Shown here in pieces: positions 1 to 7,127 of a stretch of 9,346 nucleotides of DNA (position 1 is its first letter; the number at the start of each line of letters is the position of its first letter). Position numbers and translations under genes: made by a program. A model generated the notes under the pieces. It was not told the DNA's origin. It worked only from the letters and a program-made list of their open reading frames with translations, and made no database searches. The stretch is from the NCBI GenBank assembly GCA_964369845.1, contig CAYJFJ010000031.1:1-9346 (forward strand). The letters run 5' to 3'. This DNA is from CAKOSP01 sp964369845 (GTDB taxonomy: Bacteria; Bacillota_I; Bacilli_A; RF39; UBA660).

Positions 1-46
1 TATTATAATTTAATTAATTACAAATGGTGCGGTTGAGATTACAATT

Positions 47-77
47 AAAAAAAAATAACTCGCTTGTAGTTATTTTT
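47..77 (-). terminator. Intrinsic terminator of the lipoprotein gene, overlapping its stop codon
   Basis: Read on the minus strand, arm 77-68 (AAAAATAACT) pairs with 60-51 (AGTTATTTTT) around a 7-base loop at 61-67, and the U-tract continues to 47. The upstream arm starts inside the TAA stop (78-76). The plus-strand reading also ends in T-rich sequence, so the hairpin may work in both directions. Confidence 0.8.
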
Positions 78-720
78 ATTTTCGTATATTTTCATACCAA
101 CTTTGTATGTTGTCTTTTACATTTTCATAAGTATCAGTTACTAAACCTGAATCTATCGCATTATTATAAATCTCTACATAATTATCGATTTTTTCATTAG
201 TTTCTTCACTTAAATTTTCTTCAATAAATTCGTTTAATCCATTGATTCCTTTATCTAAAAGTGATGAAGATGTTTCTTTTACTGCCTCGCTCACCTGTGA
301 AAAATCTTCTTTATAATCTGGATATAATTTCATAATTTCAGCATCAAATGAAATTAACATTTCTAAACATTTTGTTTTTGCATCTTCCGATAATTCATCA
401 TAAGTATAACCATTAATTTCAGTTCCATAGTATATAAAATCTACGACTGTAATAAATGTTTCCTTAGTTTTTTCCATACCAATTTCATAACTATCTTTTA
501 ATACTTCTAAAGAATTATTTGTTATGTTATCTATTTTTTCTAATACTGAATTTTCACTTTTTCTAGCAATTTCTAATTTACTACTTTCTGTTAAATTTTC
601 CTTTAAATTTTTTTCGGTAGTGTTATTAGCACCTACTTTAGTACATCCAACAGATACTACTGATAAATTTAATATCATAGTATATAAAACAATTTTTTTT
701 AGCAATATTTTTTTATTCAT
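76..720 (-). CDS. Probable lipoprotein of unknown function
   Basis: 214 residues. I do not recognise the family. The N-terminus has a short basic stretch (MNKKILLKK), a hydrophobic segment at about residues 10-25, then Cys26 in the context VSVGC. This looks like a lipoprotein signal peptide, although Ser at -3 is not the usual Leu. The mature part is acidic, Lys/Glu/Asn-rich and predicted mostly helical, with no Cys beyond one at about residue 113, which suggests a surface-anchored helical protein. The start is supported by GAAGGA (725-730) four bases upstream and by an extended -10 at 740-748. The gene is separated from the aldehyde dehydrogenase by 49 bp containing that gene's terminator, so it is probably a single-gene transcript. 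The function cannot be inferred from its neighbours. Confidence 0.75.
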   Translation of the reverse strand: MNKKILLKKIVLYTMILNLSVVSVGCTKVGANNTTEKNLKENLTESSKLEIARKSENSVLEKIDNITNNSLEVLKDSYEIGMEKTKETFITVVDFIYYGTEINGYTYDELSEDAKTKCLEMLISFDAEIMKLYPDYKEDFSQVSEAVKETSSSLLDKGINGLNEFIEENLSEETNEKIDNYVEIYNNAIDSGLVTDTYENVKDNIQSWYENIRK

Positions 721-739
721 ATCGTCCTTCTTTTCAAAT

Positions 740-748
740 ATTATAACA
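740..748 (-). promoter_or_regulatory. Extended -10 promoter of the lipoprotein gene
   Basis: On the minus strand TATAAT (745-740) is preceded by TGT (748-746), a perfect extended -10. No good -35 lies 16-18 bp upstream. TTGACT at 761-756 is only 10 bp from the -10 and belongs to the preceding terminator stem. The promoter directly abuts the U-tract of the aldehyde dehydrogenase terminator. Confidence 0.55.
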
Positions 749-749
749 T

Positions 750-771
750 AAAAAAAGTCAACTAGTGACTT
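750..771 (-). terminator. Intrinsic terminator of the fucO-FIST-aldehyde dehydrogenase operon
   Basis: On the minus strand AAGTCA (771-766), loop CTAGT, TGACTT (760-755), followed by an uninterrupted T-run to 750. The first two stem bases are the last two bases of the aldehyde dehydrogenase TAA stop (772-770). Confidence 0.8.
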
Positions 772-2209
772 AATCTATTATATTTTTAAAAATGACTGTT
801 TTTGTTCTACTCATTTCTTTTAAAGTAGACATAACTCCTTCATTTCCAATTCCTGAATGTTTCCATCCACCAAATGGCATTTCAAATGATCTAAAGAATG
901 ATGCTCCGTTTATAATTACCCCACCACACTCAAGTTCATTAGATACTTTCATACATGTTTTCATATCTTTTGATATTATATTTCCACATAATCCAAAAGA
1001 TGACTGATTTGCAATTTGTACTGCTTCCTCTAAATCTGTATATTCAATAATTGAAACAACTGGTCCAAAAATTTCTAAATCTTTAGCTACTGGCATATCT
1101 TTAGTTATATTATCTAGTATAGTTGGCTCAAAATAAGCTTTATTTCTTCTTCCACCATATACTACTCTTGCTCCTAAAGCTACCGTGTCATTAACTTGTT
1201 TTTCAATAGTTATTGCAGCAGTTTCATTTATTAAACATCCTAAATCTGTTTCCATACTAAGTGGATTTCCTATTTTAAGAGATTTTACTTTTTCTACTAA
1301 TTTAGAAGTGTATTCTTCTTTTACATCTTTATGAATTAAAAATCTTTTACTTGCACAGCAAACTTGACCTGTGTTATAAAATCTTCCCCATATAGTTTCA
1401 GCAACTGCTAAATCTACATCTCCATCACTATGTAAAATAAATGCATCATTACCACCTAATTCAAGCATAACATGTGTTAAATTATCACTACAAGTTTTCA
1501 TAGTTTCCATACCAGCATACGTTGAACCTGTTAAACTTACTAAATGTACTCCAGGATTTTTTGCAAGAGTTTGCGCCGCAAGTGCTCCTGTTCCATTTAT
1601 TACATTTATAGCACCTTTATCTACTCCAGCTTCAAGTAAAAGCTCTGCATATTTACAAAGTGTAAGTGGATTATGAGGTGATGGCTTTAATATTACTGAG
1701 TTCCCCATAATAAGTGCACTTGGTACTTTTTGTGTAAATAAATCACTTGGGAAATTAAATGGTATTACCGCTACTACCACACCATGCGGTTCTTGAACTG
1801 TATACTGTAAGTTTTTTTCATTTCCTTTTTCTTGTCCATAAGGAATTAGTGCACCATACTCATGTTTAGCTTTTTCAACAAATGCTCTAAGTCCAATATT
1901 TACATTTGCTATTTCTCCAATTGCTTCTTTAAGCGGTTTTCCAGTTTCCATACATAAAAGTTTTGCCAGTTCATCTTTATTTTCAAGTACTAATTCATTA
2001 AATTTATAAAGAATATCTGCTCTTTCATGAAGTGGTCTTTTACTCCAAATTTTATATCCTTCATTCGCCGCTATAACTGCTTTATCACAATCTTCAACCG
2101 TACTTTCCGGCACTGTATCAATTAGTTCATCTGTAGCAGGGTTTGTTACTTTTATAACATTTTGGTCGCTAGCATCAACCCAAGAACTTCCTATTAAATT
2201 CTTAGCCAT
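770..2209 (-). CDS. NAD(P)+-dependent aldehyde dehydrogenase
   Basis: 479 residues, a full-length member of the aldehyde dehydrogenase superfamily that oxidises an aldehyde to the carboxylate in the cytoplasm. Visible signature residues: oxyanion Asn152 in PFNFP, cofactor Lys175 in ILKPS, general base Glu250 in LELGG, and nucleophile Cys284 in GQVCCA (Cys285 is adjacent). EIFGPV and GGWKHSGIG follow near the C-terminus. There is no acyl-CoA reductase signature, so this looks like the hydrolytic class. By eye it resembles the succinate-semialdehyde (YneI/Sad) and lactaldehyde (AldA) dehydrogenase groups, but I cannot fix the substrate. It is the last gene of the operon and starts 3 bp after the FIST stop. 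Its ribosome binding site GGAG (2218-2221) lies inside the FIST 3' end, so translation is probably coupled. Paired with FucO it could oxidise the same aldehyde that FucO reduces. Confidence 0.93.
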   Translation of the reverse strand: MAKNLIGSSWVDASDQNVIKVTNPATDELIDTVPESTVEDCDKAVIAANEGYKIWSKRPLHERADILYKFNELVLENKDELAKLLCMETGKPLKEAIGEIANVNIGLRAFVEKAKHEYGALIPYGQEKGNEKNLQYTVQEPHGVVVAVIPFNFPSDLFTQKVPSALIMGNSVILKPSPHNPLTLCKYAELLLEAGVDKGAINVINGTGALAAQTLAKNPGVHLVSLTGSTYAGMETMKTCSDNLTHVMLELGGNDAFILHSDGDVDLAVAETIWGRFYNTGQVCCASKRFLIHKDVKEEYTSKLVEKVKSLKIGNPLSMETDLGCLINETAAITIEKQVNDTVALGARVVYGGRRNKAYFEPTILDNITKDMPVAKDLEIFGPVVSIIEYTDLEEAVQIANQSSFGLCGNIISKDMKTCMKVSNELECGGVIINGASFFRSFEMPFGGWKHSGIGNEGVMSTLKEMSRTKTVIFKNIID

Positions 2210-2212
2210 TTT

Positions 2213-3379
2213 TTATTCTCCGAAACCAGTATACGAAAGTGATAACCCACCTACTGTATTTGAACTATGTTCAGTACTTCCATATTCTCCAAAAGTAAAT
2301 GCCATTAAAAACTCTTTATCTTTTGTAGCTTTTTTAACTTCAGGATATATTTGGTCTTCAATTTCTGCTAGTGCTAAACCTAGTCGTCTTCCACCACAGT
2401 GAATTAAGAAATAACTATCTACTTCATTATTCATCATATCATTAAGTTTATTTACTGTTTTTTCATTAGCATCTAATATACCTTCTGGTGTATTTGTAAG
2501 TAGGATAACTGCTGTATTTACTGCTAAATCAGCTCCAATATTCATTGAATAATCTTCATTTGCAAACATTGGGTGTCTTACTGCTGTGATGTTTCCAATT
2601 GGATCTTTTACTCCAAGAGGCTGACAAATAGTTTCTACTAAAATTCCACCTTCTTTAAGTGATTCTAAATCTTTTCCTGTCCACTCTGCGTATTTTTTAA
2701 CTGCTGGCTCTCCATTTATTTCAACTAATTTTCTTTTTCCTTCAATTTTAGTTATAACTCCAACTTTGTCAGTTTCTGTATAAGCTCCTGCATATAAATT
2801 TTGCATTTTAGTTTCTGTATAAAATACTGCTATAGCACAACCTGATGAAAATACTTTATCATTACAAATGATACTCCATTTCCCTTCTACTGTATTATCT
2901 GCAGCAGATCCACCAAATACTGGAATATCTCCTAATACATCTTGAATACCTTTTAAATATTCTTCTTCTTCTCCTGGATTAGCAGTCATAAAGAAATAAT
3001 CCGGCTCTTTATCTTCACCTTTTACTTGCGCTACTGCTTCTTTTGCAATTCTAGCTCCTATTTCTCTTGGAGTTTCTTCAGTTTTTTCACTTCCCGCTAC
3101 AACAACTTCAGCATCTCCACCAAAAGCCATCATACCACAGTAACCATCTGGGGAATTTAAATATCCATCATGTGTACAAATTGCCGCACTAGAAGTACAT
3201 CCTAAAAATGGAATACTTCCTGCTTCACTTTTAATTCCTTCTGCAAGTGTTTGTTGGTCATATACTACTGATGAAAATAAAATTCCTGCTTTCATTTCTT
3301 TTAAATTAGATTTTAAAGCTGTTTCAGCTCCTGATGCAAATGCATCCTTATTTTGACTATATCCTACTTTTGTTTTCAT
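2213..3379 (-). CDS. Stand-alone FIST-domain protein (FIST N and FIST C)
   Basis: 388 residues with the FIST layout and no signal peptide or membrane segment. The FIST N-like part runs from about residue 28 to 220 and contains FLGCTSS (58-64), a Gly/Cys-Thr-Ser turn typical of the family, and VFGGSAADN (154-162). The FIST C-like part runs from about 221 to the end and contains HCGGRR (327-332), FTFGEYG (361-367) and a closing GGLSLSYTGFG. FIST domains are regarded as ligand-sensing modules, often attached to GGDEF, histidine kinase or chemoreceptor outputs. None is attached here. The gene sits between fucO and the aldehyde dehydrogenase. Its AAGGAG ribosome binding site (3385-3390) overlaps the fucO TAA stop, so it must be made with them. 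A role in binding or handling their aldehyde substrate or product is inference. A purely regulatory role is also possible. Confidence 0.85.
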   Translation of the reverse strand: MKTKVGYSQNKDAFASGAETALKSNLKEMKAGILFSSVVYDQQTLAEGIKSEAGSIPFLGCTSSAAICTHDGYLNSPDGYCGMMAFGGDAEVVVAGSEKTEETPREIGARIAKEAVAQVKGEDKEPDYFFMTANPGEEEEYLKGIQDVLGDIPVFGGSAADNTVEGKWSIICNDKVFSSGCAIAVFYTETKMQNLYAGAYTETDKVGVITKIEGKRKLVEINGEPAVKKYAEWTGKDLESLKEGGILVETICQPLGVKDPIGNITAVRHPMFANEDYSMNIGADLAVNTAVILLTNTPEGILDANEKTVNKLNDMMNNEVDSYFLIHCGGRRLGLALAEIEDQIYPEVKKATKDKEFLMAFTFGEYGSTEHSSNTVGGLSLSYTGFGE

Positions 3380-3384
3380 TTCTA

Positions 3385-3390
3385 CTCCTT
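3385..3390 (-). promoter_or_regulatory. Ribosome binding site of the FIST gene, overlapping the fucO stop
   Basis: AAGGAG ends five bases before the FIST ATG. Its first two bases are the last two of the fucO TAA (3391-3389). This arrangement points to translational coupling between the two genes. Confidence 0.8.
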
Positions 3391-4534
3391 AATATGCCTT
3401 CTTATAAAGGTCTTTTATATTTTCTAAAGTTACTTCTCTTGGATTTCCTCCAGTACATGGATCTTTTAACGCTTCTTTACTTAAAAAATCAATATCTTCT
3501 TCTTTTACACCTATTTCTTTTAAAGTTTGAGGTATTTCAAGTTTAATTGATAATTCTTTGATAGCGGTAACTACTATATTTACTACTTCTTCTTTTGGAA
3601 CATCCATATTTAAATTAAATGCCTTACCAATTTCTTTAAATTTTTCTTCATTACCTTCACCATTATATTTCATAATATACGGTAATAATAAAGCATTTGC
3701 TACACCGTGTGGTGTGTCATAAACTGCTCCAAGTGGATGTGCCATAGAATGTACTATTCCTAGTCCAACATTACTAAATCCCATACCTGCTATATACTGA
3801 GCCATCCCCATTTTGTCCATAGCATCTGTATCGCCATTACATGCATTTTCTAAATTTTCATAAATCATTGTCATAGCTTTTAAATGAAACATATCACTAA
3901 ATTCATTAGAAGCTTTAGTAATAAAACCTTCTAGAGCGTGAGTCAGTGCATCTAACCCTGTTGCTGCCGCTACACTTTTAGGCATTTTCATTAAGAAGTC
4001 AGTATCAATAATTGATAATATAGGTAAATCATTCGGATCTACACATACCATTTTTGTTTTTCTTTCTTCATCAGTTATTACATAATTAATCGTAACTTCT
4101 GCTGCTGTTCCTGCTGTTGTAGGCATTGCTATTAGAGGCAACCCTTTGTTTTTTGTAGTAACAGCTCCTTCAAGTGATCTAACATCTTCATTTTCTTCAT
4201 TTGTCATTATTACTGAAATACATTTTGCACAATCAATTACAGAACCACCACCTACTGCGATGATATAATCTGCTTTAGAACTTTTACATTTTTCTAAACC
4301 TTCTAGTACATTACTAATACTTGGATTAGGTTTTACTTCTGTAAATACTTCGTAATCGTAATTCCAGTTATCAAGTAAATCTGTTACCATGTTAGTAATT
4401 CCTACTTTAAATAATGTTTCATCACTAATCACTAAAGCTTTAGAAAAATTTCTTTTTAAAATTTCTTCTTTTAGTTCCAATCTAGAATTTTGTCCAAAAT
4501 ATGCTGTTTCATTAAGTATAATTCTTTTACTCAT
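3389..4534 (-). CDS. fucO: Lactaldehyde reductase / 1,2-propanediol oxidoreductase (iron-containing alcohol dehydrogenase)
   Basis: 381 residues from the chosen ATG, matching the length of Escherichia coli FucO (383). It resembles FucO strongly along its whole length: MSKRIILNETAYFG at the start, IPTTAGTAAEVTINYVITDE-like sequence at 136-155, and DPCTGGNPRE near the end. The enzyme interconverts lactaldehyde and 1,2-propanediol with NAD(H). Visible elements are the cofactor motif GGGS (95-98) with Asp101 and Lys104, Asp38 at the position that favours NAD over NADP, and the Fe(II) ligands Asp195, His199, His262 and His276 (DALTH; HSMAHPLGAVYDTPH). AGGAGG at 4539-4544 fixes the start. An upstream in-frame TTG at 4579 would overlap the promoter. 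It is the first gene of the operon, but no fucose or rhamnose catabolic genes are nearby. Its physiological aldehyde could therefore be lactaldehyde, glycolaldehyde or another short 2-hydroxyaldehyde. Confidence 0.93.
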   Translation of the reverse strand: MSKRIILNETAYFGQNSRLELKEEILKRNFSKALVISDETLFKVGITNMVTDLLDNWNYDYEVFTEVKPNPSISNVLEGLEKCKSSKADYIIAVGGGSVIDCAKCISVIMTNEENEDVRSLEGAVTTKNKGLPLIAMPTTAGTAAEVTINYVITDEERKTKMVCVDPNDLPILSIIDTDFLMKMPKSVAAATGLDALTHALEGFITKASNEFSDMFHLKAMTMIYENLENACNGDTDAMDKMGMAQYIAGMGFSNVGLGIVHSMAHPLGAVYDTPHGVANALLLPYIMKYNGEGNEEKFKEIGKAFNLNMDVPKEEVVNIVVTAIKELSIKLEIPQTLKEIGVKEEDIDFLSKEALKDPCTGGNPREVTLENIKDLYKKAY

Positions 4535-4538
4535 ATAT

Positions 4539-4544
4539 CCTCCT
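4539..4544 (-). promoter_or_regulatory. Ribosome binding site that decides the fucO start
   Basis: A perfect AGGAGG lies four bases before ATG 4534-4532. It selects this codon over the longer frame beginning at TTG 4579, which has no such site. Confidence 0.85.
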
Positions 4545-4569
4545 AATATAATTTTAAACTCATTTTTTT

Positions 4570-4578
4570 TGTATAGCA
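4570..4578 (-). promoter_or_regulatory. Probable promoter of the fucO-FIST-aldehyde dehydrogenase operon
   Basis: On the minus strand TATACA (4575-4570) is preceded by TGC (4578-4576), an extended -10. The -35 region is poor: the nearest candidate is TGTCAA at about 4600-4595 with a 19-bp spacer. A weak -35 often goes with an activated promoter, but I see no convincing operator palindrome. The leader to the start codon would be about 30 bases. Confidence 0.4.
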
Positions 4579-4610
4579 ATATTTAATAGACACATTGACA
4601 TTTTATGTAC

Positions 4611-4637
4611 AAAAAAAAAGAACCTAAAAAGGTTCTT
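4611..4637 (-). terminator. Intrinsic terminator of the arylsulfotransferase gene
   Basis: On the minus strand AAGAACCT (4637-4630), loop TTTT, AGGTTCTT (4625-4618), then an uninterrupted T-run to 4611. The stem begins with the last two bases of the TAA stop (4638-4636). An 8-bp stem with a U-tract makes this one of the clearest terminators in the window. Confidence 0.88.
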
Positions 4638-6564
4638 AAAAATTTGTTACTAAATCAGTATCATATAATGTTCCATCTATTTCAATTAATATATCATAGT
4701 TTCCTGATAATGATGTTTTATTTATGTATTTATATGACTCTATTACATCGTCTTCTTGGTCTGTTCCAAATATACTTACACATAAAGCTGTATATGGTGT
4801 TTGACTAATTCGGACTTCATACACATGATTTGTAAATCCTTGATGTAAAATTAAGTTTACAGTATTTTCTTTTGTAAAATCTCCTTCAAATACTAATCTA
4901 TCGTATTCTTTATATATATTTATATTATATTTTTCTAATATTTCATCTGATGATGTTGTACCTAAATTTACAGCAAATTCACTTCTTGTTTTTTCTGTTT
5001 CTTCTAATCCACCTAAAAGTTTACTTTCTTCTAGTGTAAACTCTTCATTTGCATATAAACTCATTTTTTCTGCTCTGTATACATTTTCATCTAATTTAAG
5101 TTCGTACACAATTTCATCGTTTTCTATTTCAGTAATATATGTATGTAAATCAGTTGATTCTGGTAAGTCCATTGGCGAATTTAAAGCTTCACCATCTTTT
5201 AATATTATTCCGCCTGATGTTAGTAAGTAATTATCTTCTTTTAAATAATCTACATCTGATACGTAAGGTGAATAATAACTACTACCTCTACTTTTTCCGT
5301 ATTCATAAACCTGTTTAATTGTCATATTTTCAGTATCAATATCATAAATTACTCCTCTTGAATAACTTTCATCTGCTGATACATATTCTTCTTCTATTTT
5401 AGATTTGTTATTTCCATTATCAAAAATAAATACATTGCCATTTGGTAAAATCATTGCTGCATGTTGTGCCCATTGCCACTCAAAATTAGATCCTACTGGC
5501 TCAAAGAAATACTGTTGATATTCTTCACTCCAATTTGTACTATCTCCTATAATCCAGTTTATTTCATTAGTGTCATAATCTAAATTAACTACTGCATCTT
5601 GATGTCTTCCTGATAATGTTAATGAATTTGTTTCTTTATCATACCAAACTGAATTATTATGAAACCAATCATAATCTGTCCAATATTCAGATTTAGAATC
5701 CTTTGTATTTAAAATATCTTTTAAATCTATTTCTTTTACCGGAAAACCTGTGTTTCTATCCAACTCTACTATATAGTCTTCTACTGTTCCTTCTTCAAAG
5801 TCATCCGTTGCTACTATTATATTTCCATTTTCAAGTTCAAAATAATCGTGGTGATATCCTCCAGGTAAATTAAATTCAGTATATATTTTTCCTAACATGT
5901 TTATTTCATACAAACCTGTATTATAGTATGGTGCATGCACTAATCTTTCAGTACTAAGTAATAAATTTCCATTTTCAAGTCTATCTATTTTCCATCCTGC
6001 ATACTGTGTTAAATACCATCTAACATCACCATTTGCATCATATGCCGATGTATATCCACCTGATGATGGCGTTATAAAATACAAGTCATCAGTTAACTTA
6101 TCTTCATCACTTTCAAAGTCTATTACATTTTGAAAGTCTTCCGGTAAAGCTTCAGTTATAATTTTGAATGTATATTCTTCATCATCTATTGTCACTATTA
6201 CTTCATTTTCATGATCTGCATATAAACCATATATAGTTAAATAATGCTTTTTACTACTTTCAAATTCATGAATATATGTAGTCTTTTCATCTTTACCCAC
6301 TACTGTTACTACTGGACTAATTTCTTTTTCTGTTTCAAAAGCAATTACAGCAGTAAGTGGTGATAATTCATACGGATTTAAAATGATATTTGGATTATCT
6401 ACTGTGTATCCTTTAGTCTCTATAATAATTTCTTCTTGCATTTGAACAAGCGATATTACTTCTTCAACTTTTTTGTTATTATGATTAAAGTATAATATTA
6501 TACTACCTACTGTAAGTAATAGCACAACTATCAATCCTATAATCAATATTAATTTCTTTTTCAT
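4636..6564 (-). CDS. Membrane-anchored arylsulfate sulfotransferase (AssT family)
   Basis: 642 residues. The family moves sulfate from one phenolic sulfate ester to another phenol through a sulfohistidine intermediate, without PAPS. In order: a Lys-rich start and one hydrophobic segment (about 4-27, probable uncleaved anchor, catalytic part outside), a beta-rich N-terminal domain (about 40-140), then repeated propeller blades with motifs such as LENGN and LPNGN. Active-site positions known from the E. coli enzyme (His252, His356, Arg374, His436) appear to match His239 or His238 (GGYHHD), His302 (DWFHNNS), Arg320 (SGRHQ) and His368 (WAQHAA, the sulfated histidine). The 18-residue His-Arg spacing is preserved. 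The only cysteine is Cys595, so the conserved disulfide of the E. coli enzyme is absent and no Dsb partners are nearby. The beta-rich tail (about 556-642) extends past the usual 570-600 residue length. Ribosome binding site AGAGGT is at 6571-6576. Confidence 0.88.
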   Translation of the reverse strand: MKKKLILIIGLIVVLLLTVGSIILYFNHNNKKVEEVISLVQMQEEIIIETKGYTVDNPNIILNPYELSPLTAVIAFETEKEISPVVTVVGKDEKTTYIHEFESSKKHYLTIYGLYADHENEVIVTIDDEEYTFKIITEALPEDFQNVIDFESDEDKLTDDLYFITPSSGGYTSAYDANGDVRWYLTQYAGWKIDRLENGNLLLSTERLVHAPYYNTGLYEINMLGKIYTEFNLPGGYHHDYFELENGNIIVATDDFEEGTVEDYIVELDRNTGFPVKEIDLKDILNTKDSKSEYWTDYDWFHNNSVWYDKETNSLTLSGRHQDAVVNLDYDTNEINWIIGDSTNWSEEYQQYFFEPVGSNFEWQWAQHAAMILPNGNVFIFDNGNNKSKIEEEYVSADESYSRGVIYDIDTENMTIKQVYEYGKSRGSSYYSPYVSDVDYLKEDNYLLTSGGIILKDGEALNSPMDLPESTDLHTYITEIENDEIVYELKLDENVYRAEKMSLYANEEFTLEESKLLGGLEETEKTRSEFAVNLGTTSSDEILEKYNINIYKEYDRLVFEGDFTKENTVNLILHQGFTNHVYEVRISQTPYTALCVSIFGTDQEDDVIESYKYINKTSLSGNYDILIEIDGTLYDTDLVTNF

Positions 6565-6590
6565 AGTTTTACCTCTGTAACTATTCTACC

Positions 6591-6619
6591 AAAAAAAAAG
6601 ACTTTTTTGAAGTCTTTTT
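6591..6619 (-). terminator. Intrinsic terminator of the small membrane protein gene
   Basis: On the minus strand AAAAAGACTT (6619-6610), loop CAAAA, AAGTCTTTTT (6604-6595), with the T-run continuing to 6591. It starts on the last two bases of the TAA stop (6620-6618). It separates this gene from the arylsulfotransferase gene. A weak TAGAAT (6588-6583) just downstream could give the latter its own -10. Confidence 0.82.
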
Positions 6620-6998
6620 AACTTTCTAAATTTTTCAATATATACTTAATTGTAATATATATTAGCATCAAAAATATAATACTTAAATAAATAATCATTA
6701 TTACAAATCTTATGTCACTACTAAATAAACTTATTGTTAAATTGTAATTGAATATATTTAAATTAAATTCCATAATCATTATAAACCAAGTTACTAATAC
6801 ATAGCCTAAAGTTTTGTTATATACTAACTTCCCTAAAACATATAAATTTGTAAATGGAAAAAAAGCTAAAACTGATTTTTCTTTATAAATTAACTTATGA
6901 TAAGAATTTAATAATAGTGATACTAATATATAAGCTATAATTATAAAAAAATACATAAGTGTTTCTAAGTTTAAATTAACGTTAAAATACATTTCCAT
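6618..6998 (-). CDS. Small multi-span membrane protein of unknown function
   Basis: 126 residues with hydrophobic segments at about 12-32, 64-80 and 96-120, suggesting three membrane spans. Between the first two lies KSVLAFFPFTNLYVLGKLV (41-59). By eye this resembles the Pro-Phe-x-Asn-x-Tyr-x-x-Gly-Lys stretch seen in many small uncharacterised Bacillota membrane proteins. I cannot assign a function. AGGAGA (7003-7008) sits four bases before the chosen ATG. A second ATG two codons later (6990-6992) is possible but worse placed. It has a near-consensus promoter of its own, and its terminator separates it from the downstream arylsulfotransferase gene, 53 bp away. Read-through co-expression is possible, but joint function is not shown. 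Confidence 0.8.
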   Translation of the reverse strand: MEMYFNVNLNLETLMYFFIIIAYILVSLLLNSYHKLIYKEKSVLAFFPFTNLYVLGKLVYNKTLGYVLVTWFIMIMEFNLNIFNYNLTISLFSSDIRFVIMIIYLSIIFLMLIYITIKYILKNLES

Positions 6999-7045
6999 AT
7001 TATCTCCTAAATTTTGAAAATTAATTTATGTGATTTTATAATTGA

Positions 7046-7074
7046 AGTATAACATACTTTATTTTTGATGACAA
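7046..7074 (-). promoter_or_regulatory. Near-consensus promoter of the small membrane protein gene
   Basis: On the minus strand TTGTCA (7074-7069), an exact 17-bp spacer, and TATACT (7051-7046) preceded by TGT form a housekeeping-sigma promoter with an extended -10. The leader is about 40 bases. This is the strongest promoter-like sequence in the window together with the one at 9177-9205. Confidence 0.75.
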
Positions 7075-7118
7075 GTAATTGTACATTCTTTTCTTTTTTT
7101 TCATTTTATTTTTTTTCA

Positions 7119-7127
7119 TGTTATACT
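7119..7127 (+). promoter_or_regulatory. Extended -10 promoter of the truncated dehydrogenase
   Basis: TG (7119-7120), T, then TATACT (7122-7127) form an extended -10 facing the plus-strand gene. The upstream region is poly-T with no good -35. Transcription would start at about 7133-7135, only a few bases before the Shine-Dalgarno site. The 11-base word ATGTTATACTT (7118-7128) occurs inverted at 7045-7055 in the divergent promoter. Confidence 0.5.

Noticed and set aside
756..761. TTGACT as the -35 of the lipoprotein promoter
   Set aside because: The spacer to TATAAT is only 10 bp. The hexamer is part of the terminator hairpin.
524..1007. Plus-strand open frames of 65-75 codons (also at 3334-3546 and 4389-4586)
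   Set aside because: They are antisense shadows of well-supported minus-strand genes, with repetitive Leu/Ser/Phe composition and no ribosome binding sites.
4535..4579. Longer fucO start at TTG 4579 adding 15 residues
   Set aside because: It has no ribosome binding site, overlaps the likely -10, and the family N-terminus (MSKRIILNETA) begins at ATG 4534 after a perfect AGGAGG.
4595..4600. Perfect plus-strand TTGACA -35
   Set aside because: There is no -10 at 15-19 bp downstream and no plus-strand gene follows. The nearest open frame (4605-4808) is antisense to the arylsulfotransferase and lacks a ribosome binding site.
4545..4610. Rex-type or other redox operator ahead of fucO
   Set aside because: No TTGTTAANNNNTTAACAA-like palindrome is present. 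Only the short ACATAAAATGT dyad is seen, which is common in AT-rich DNA.
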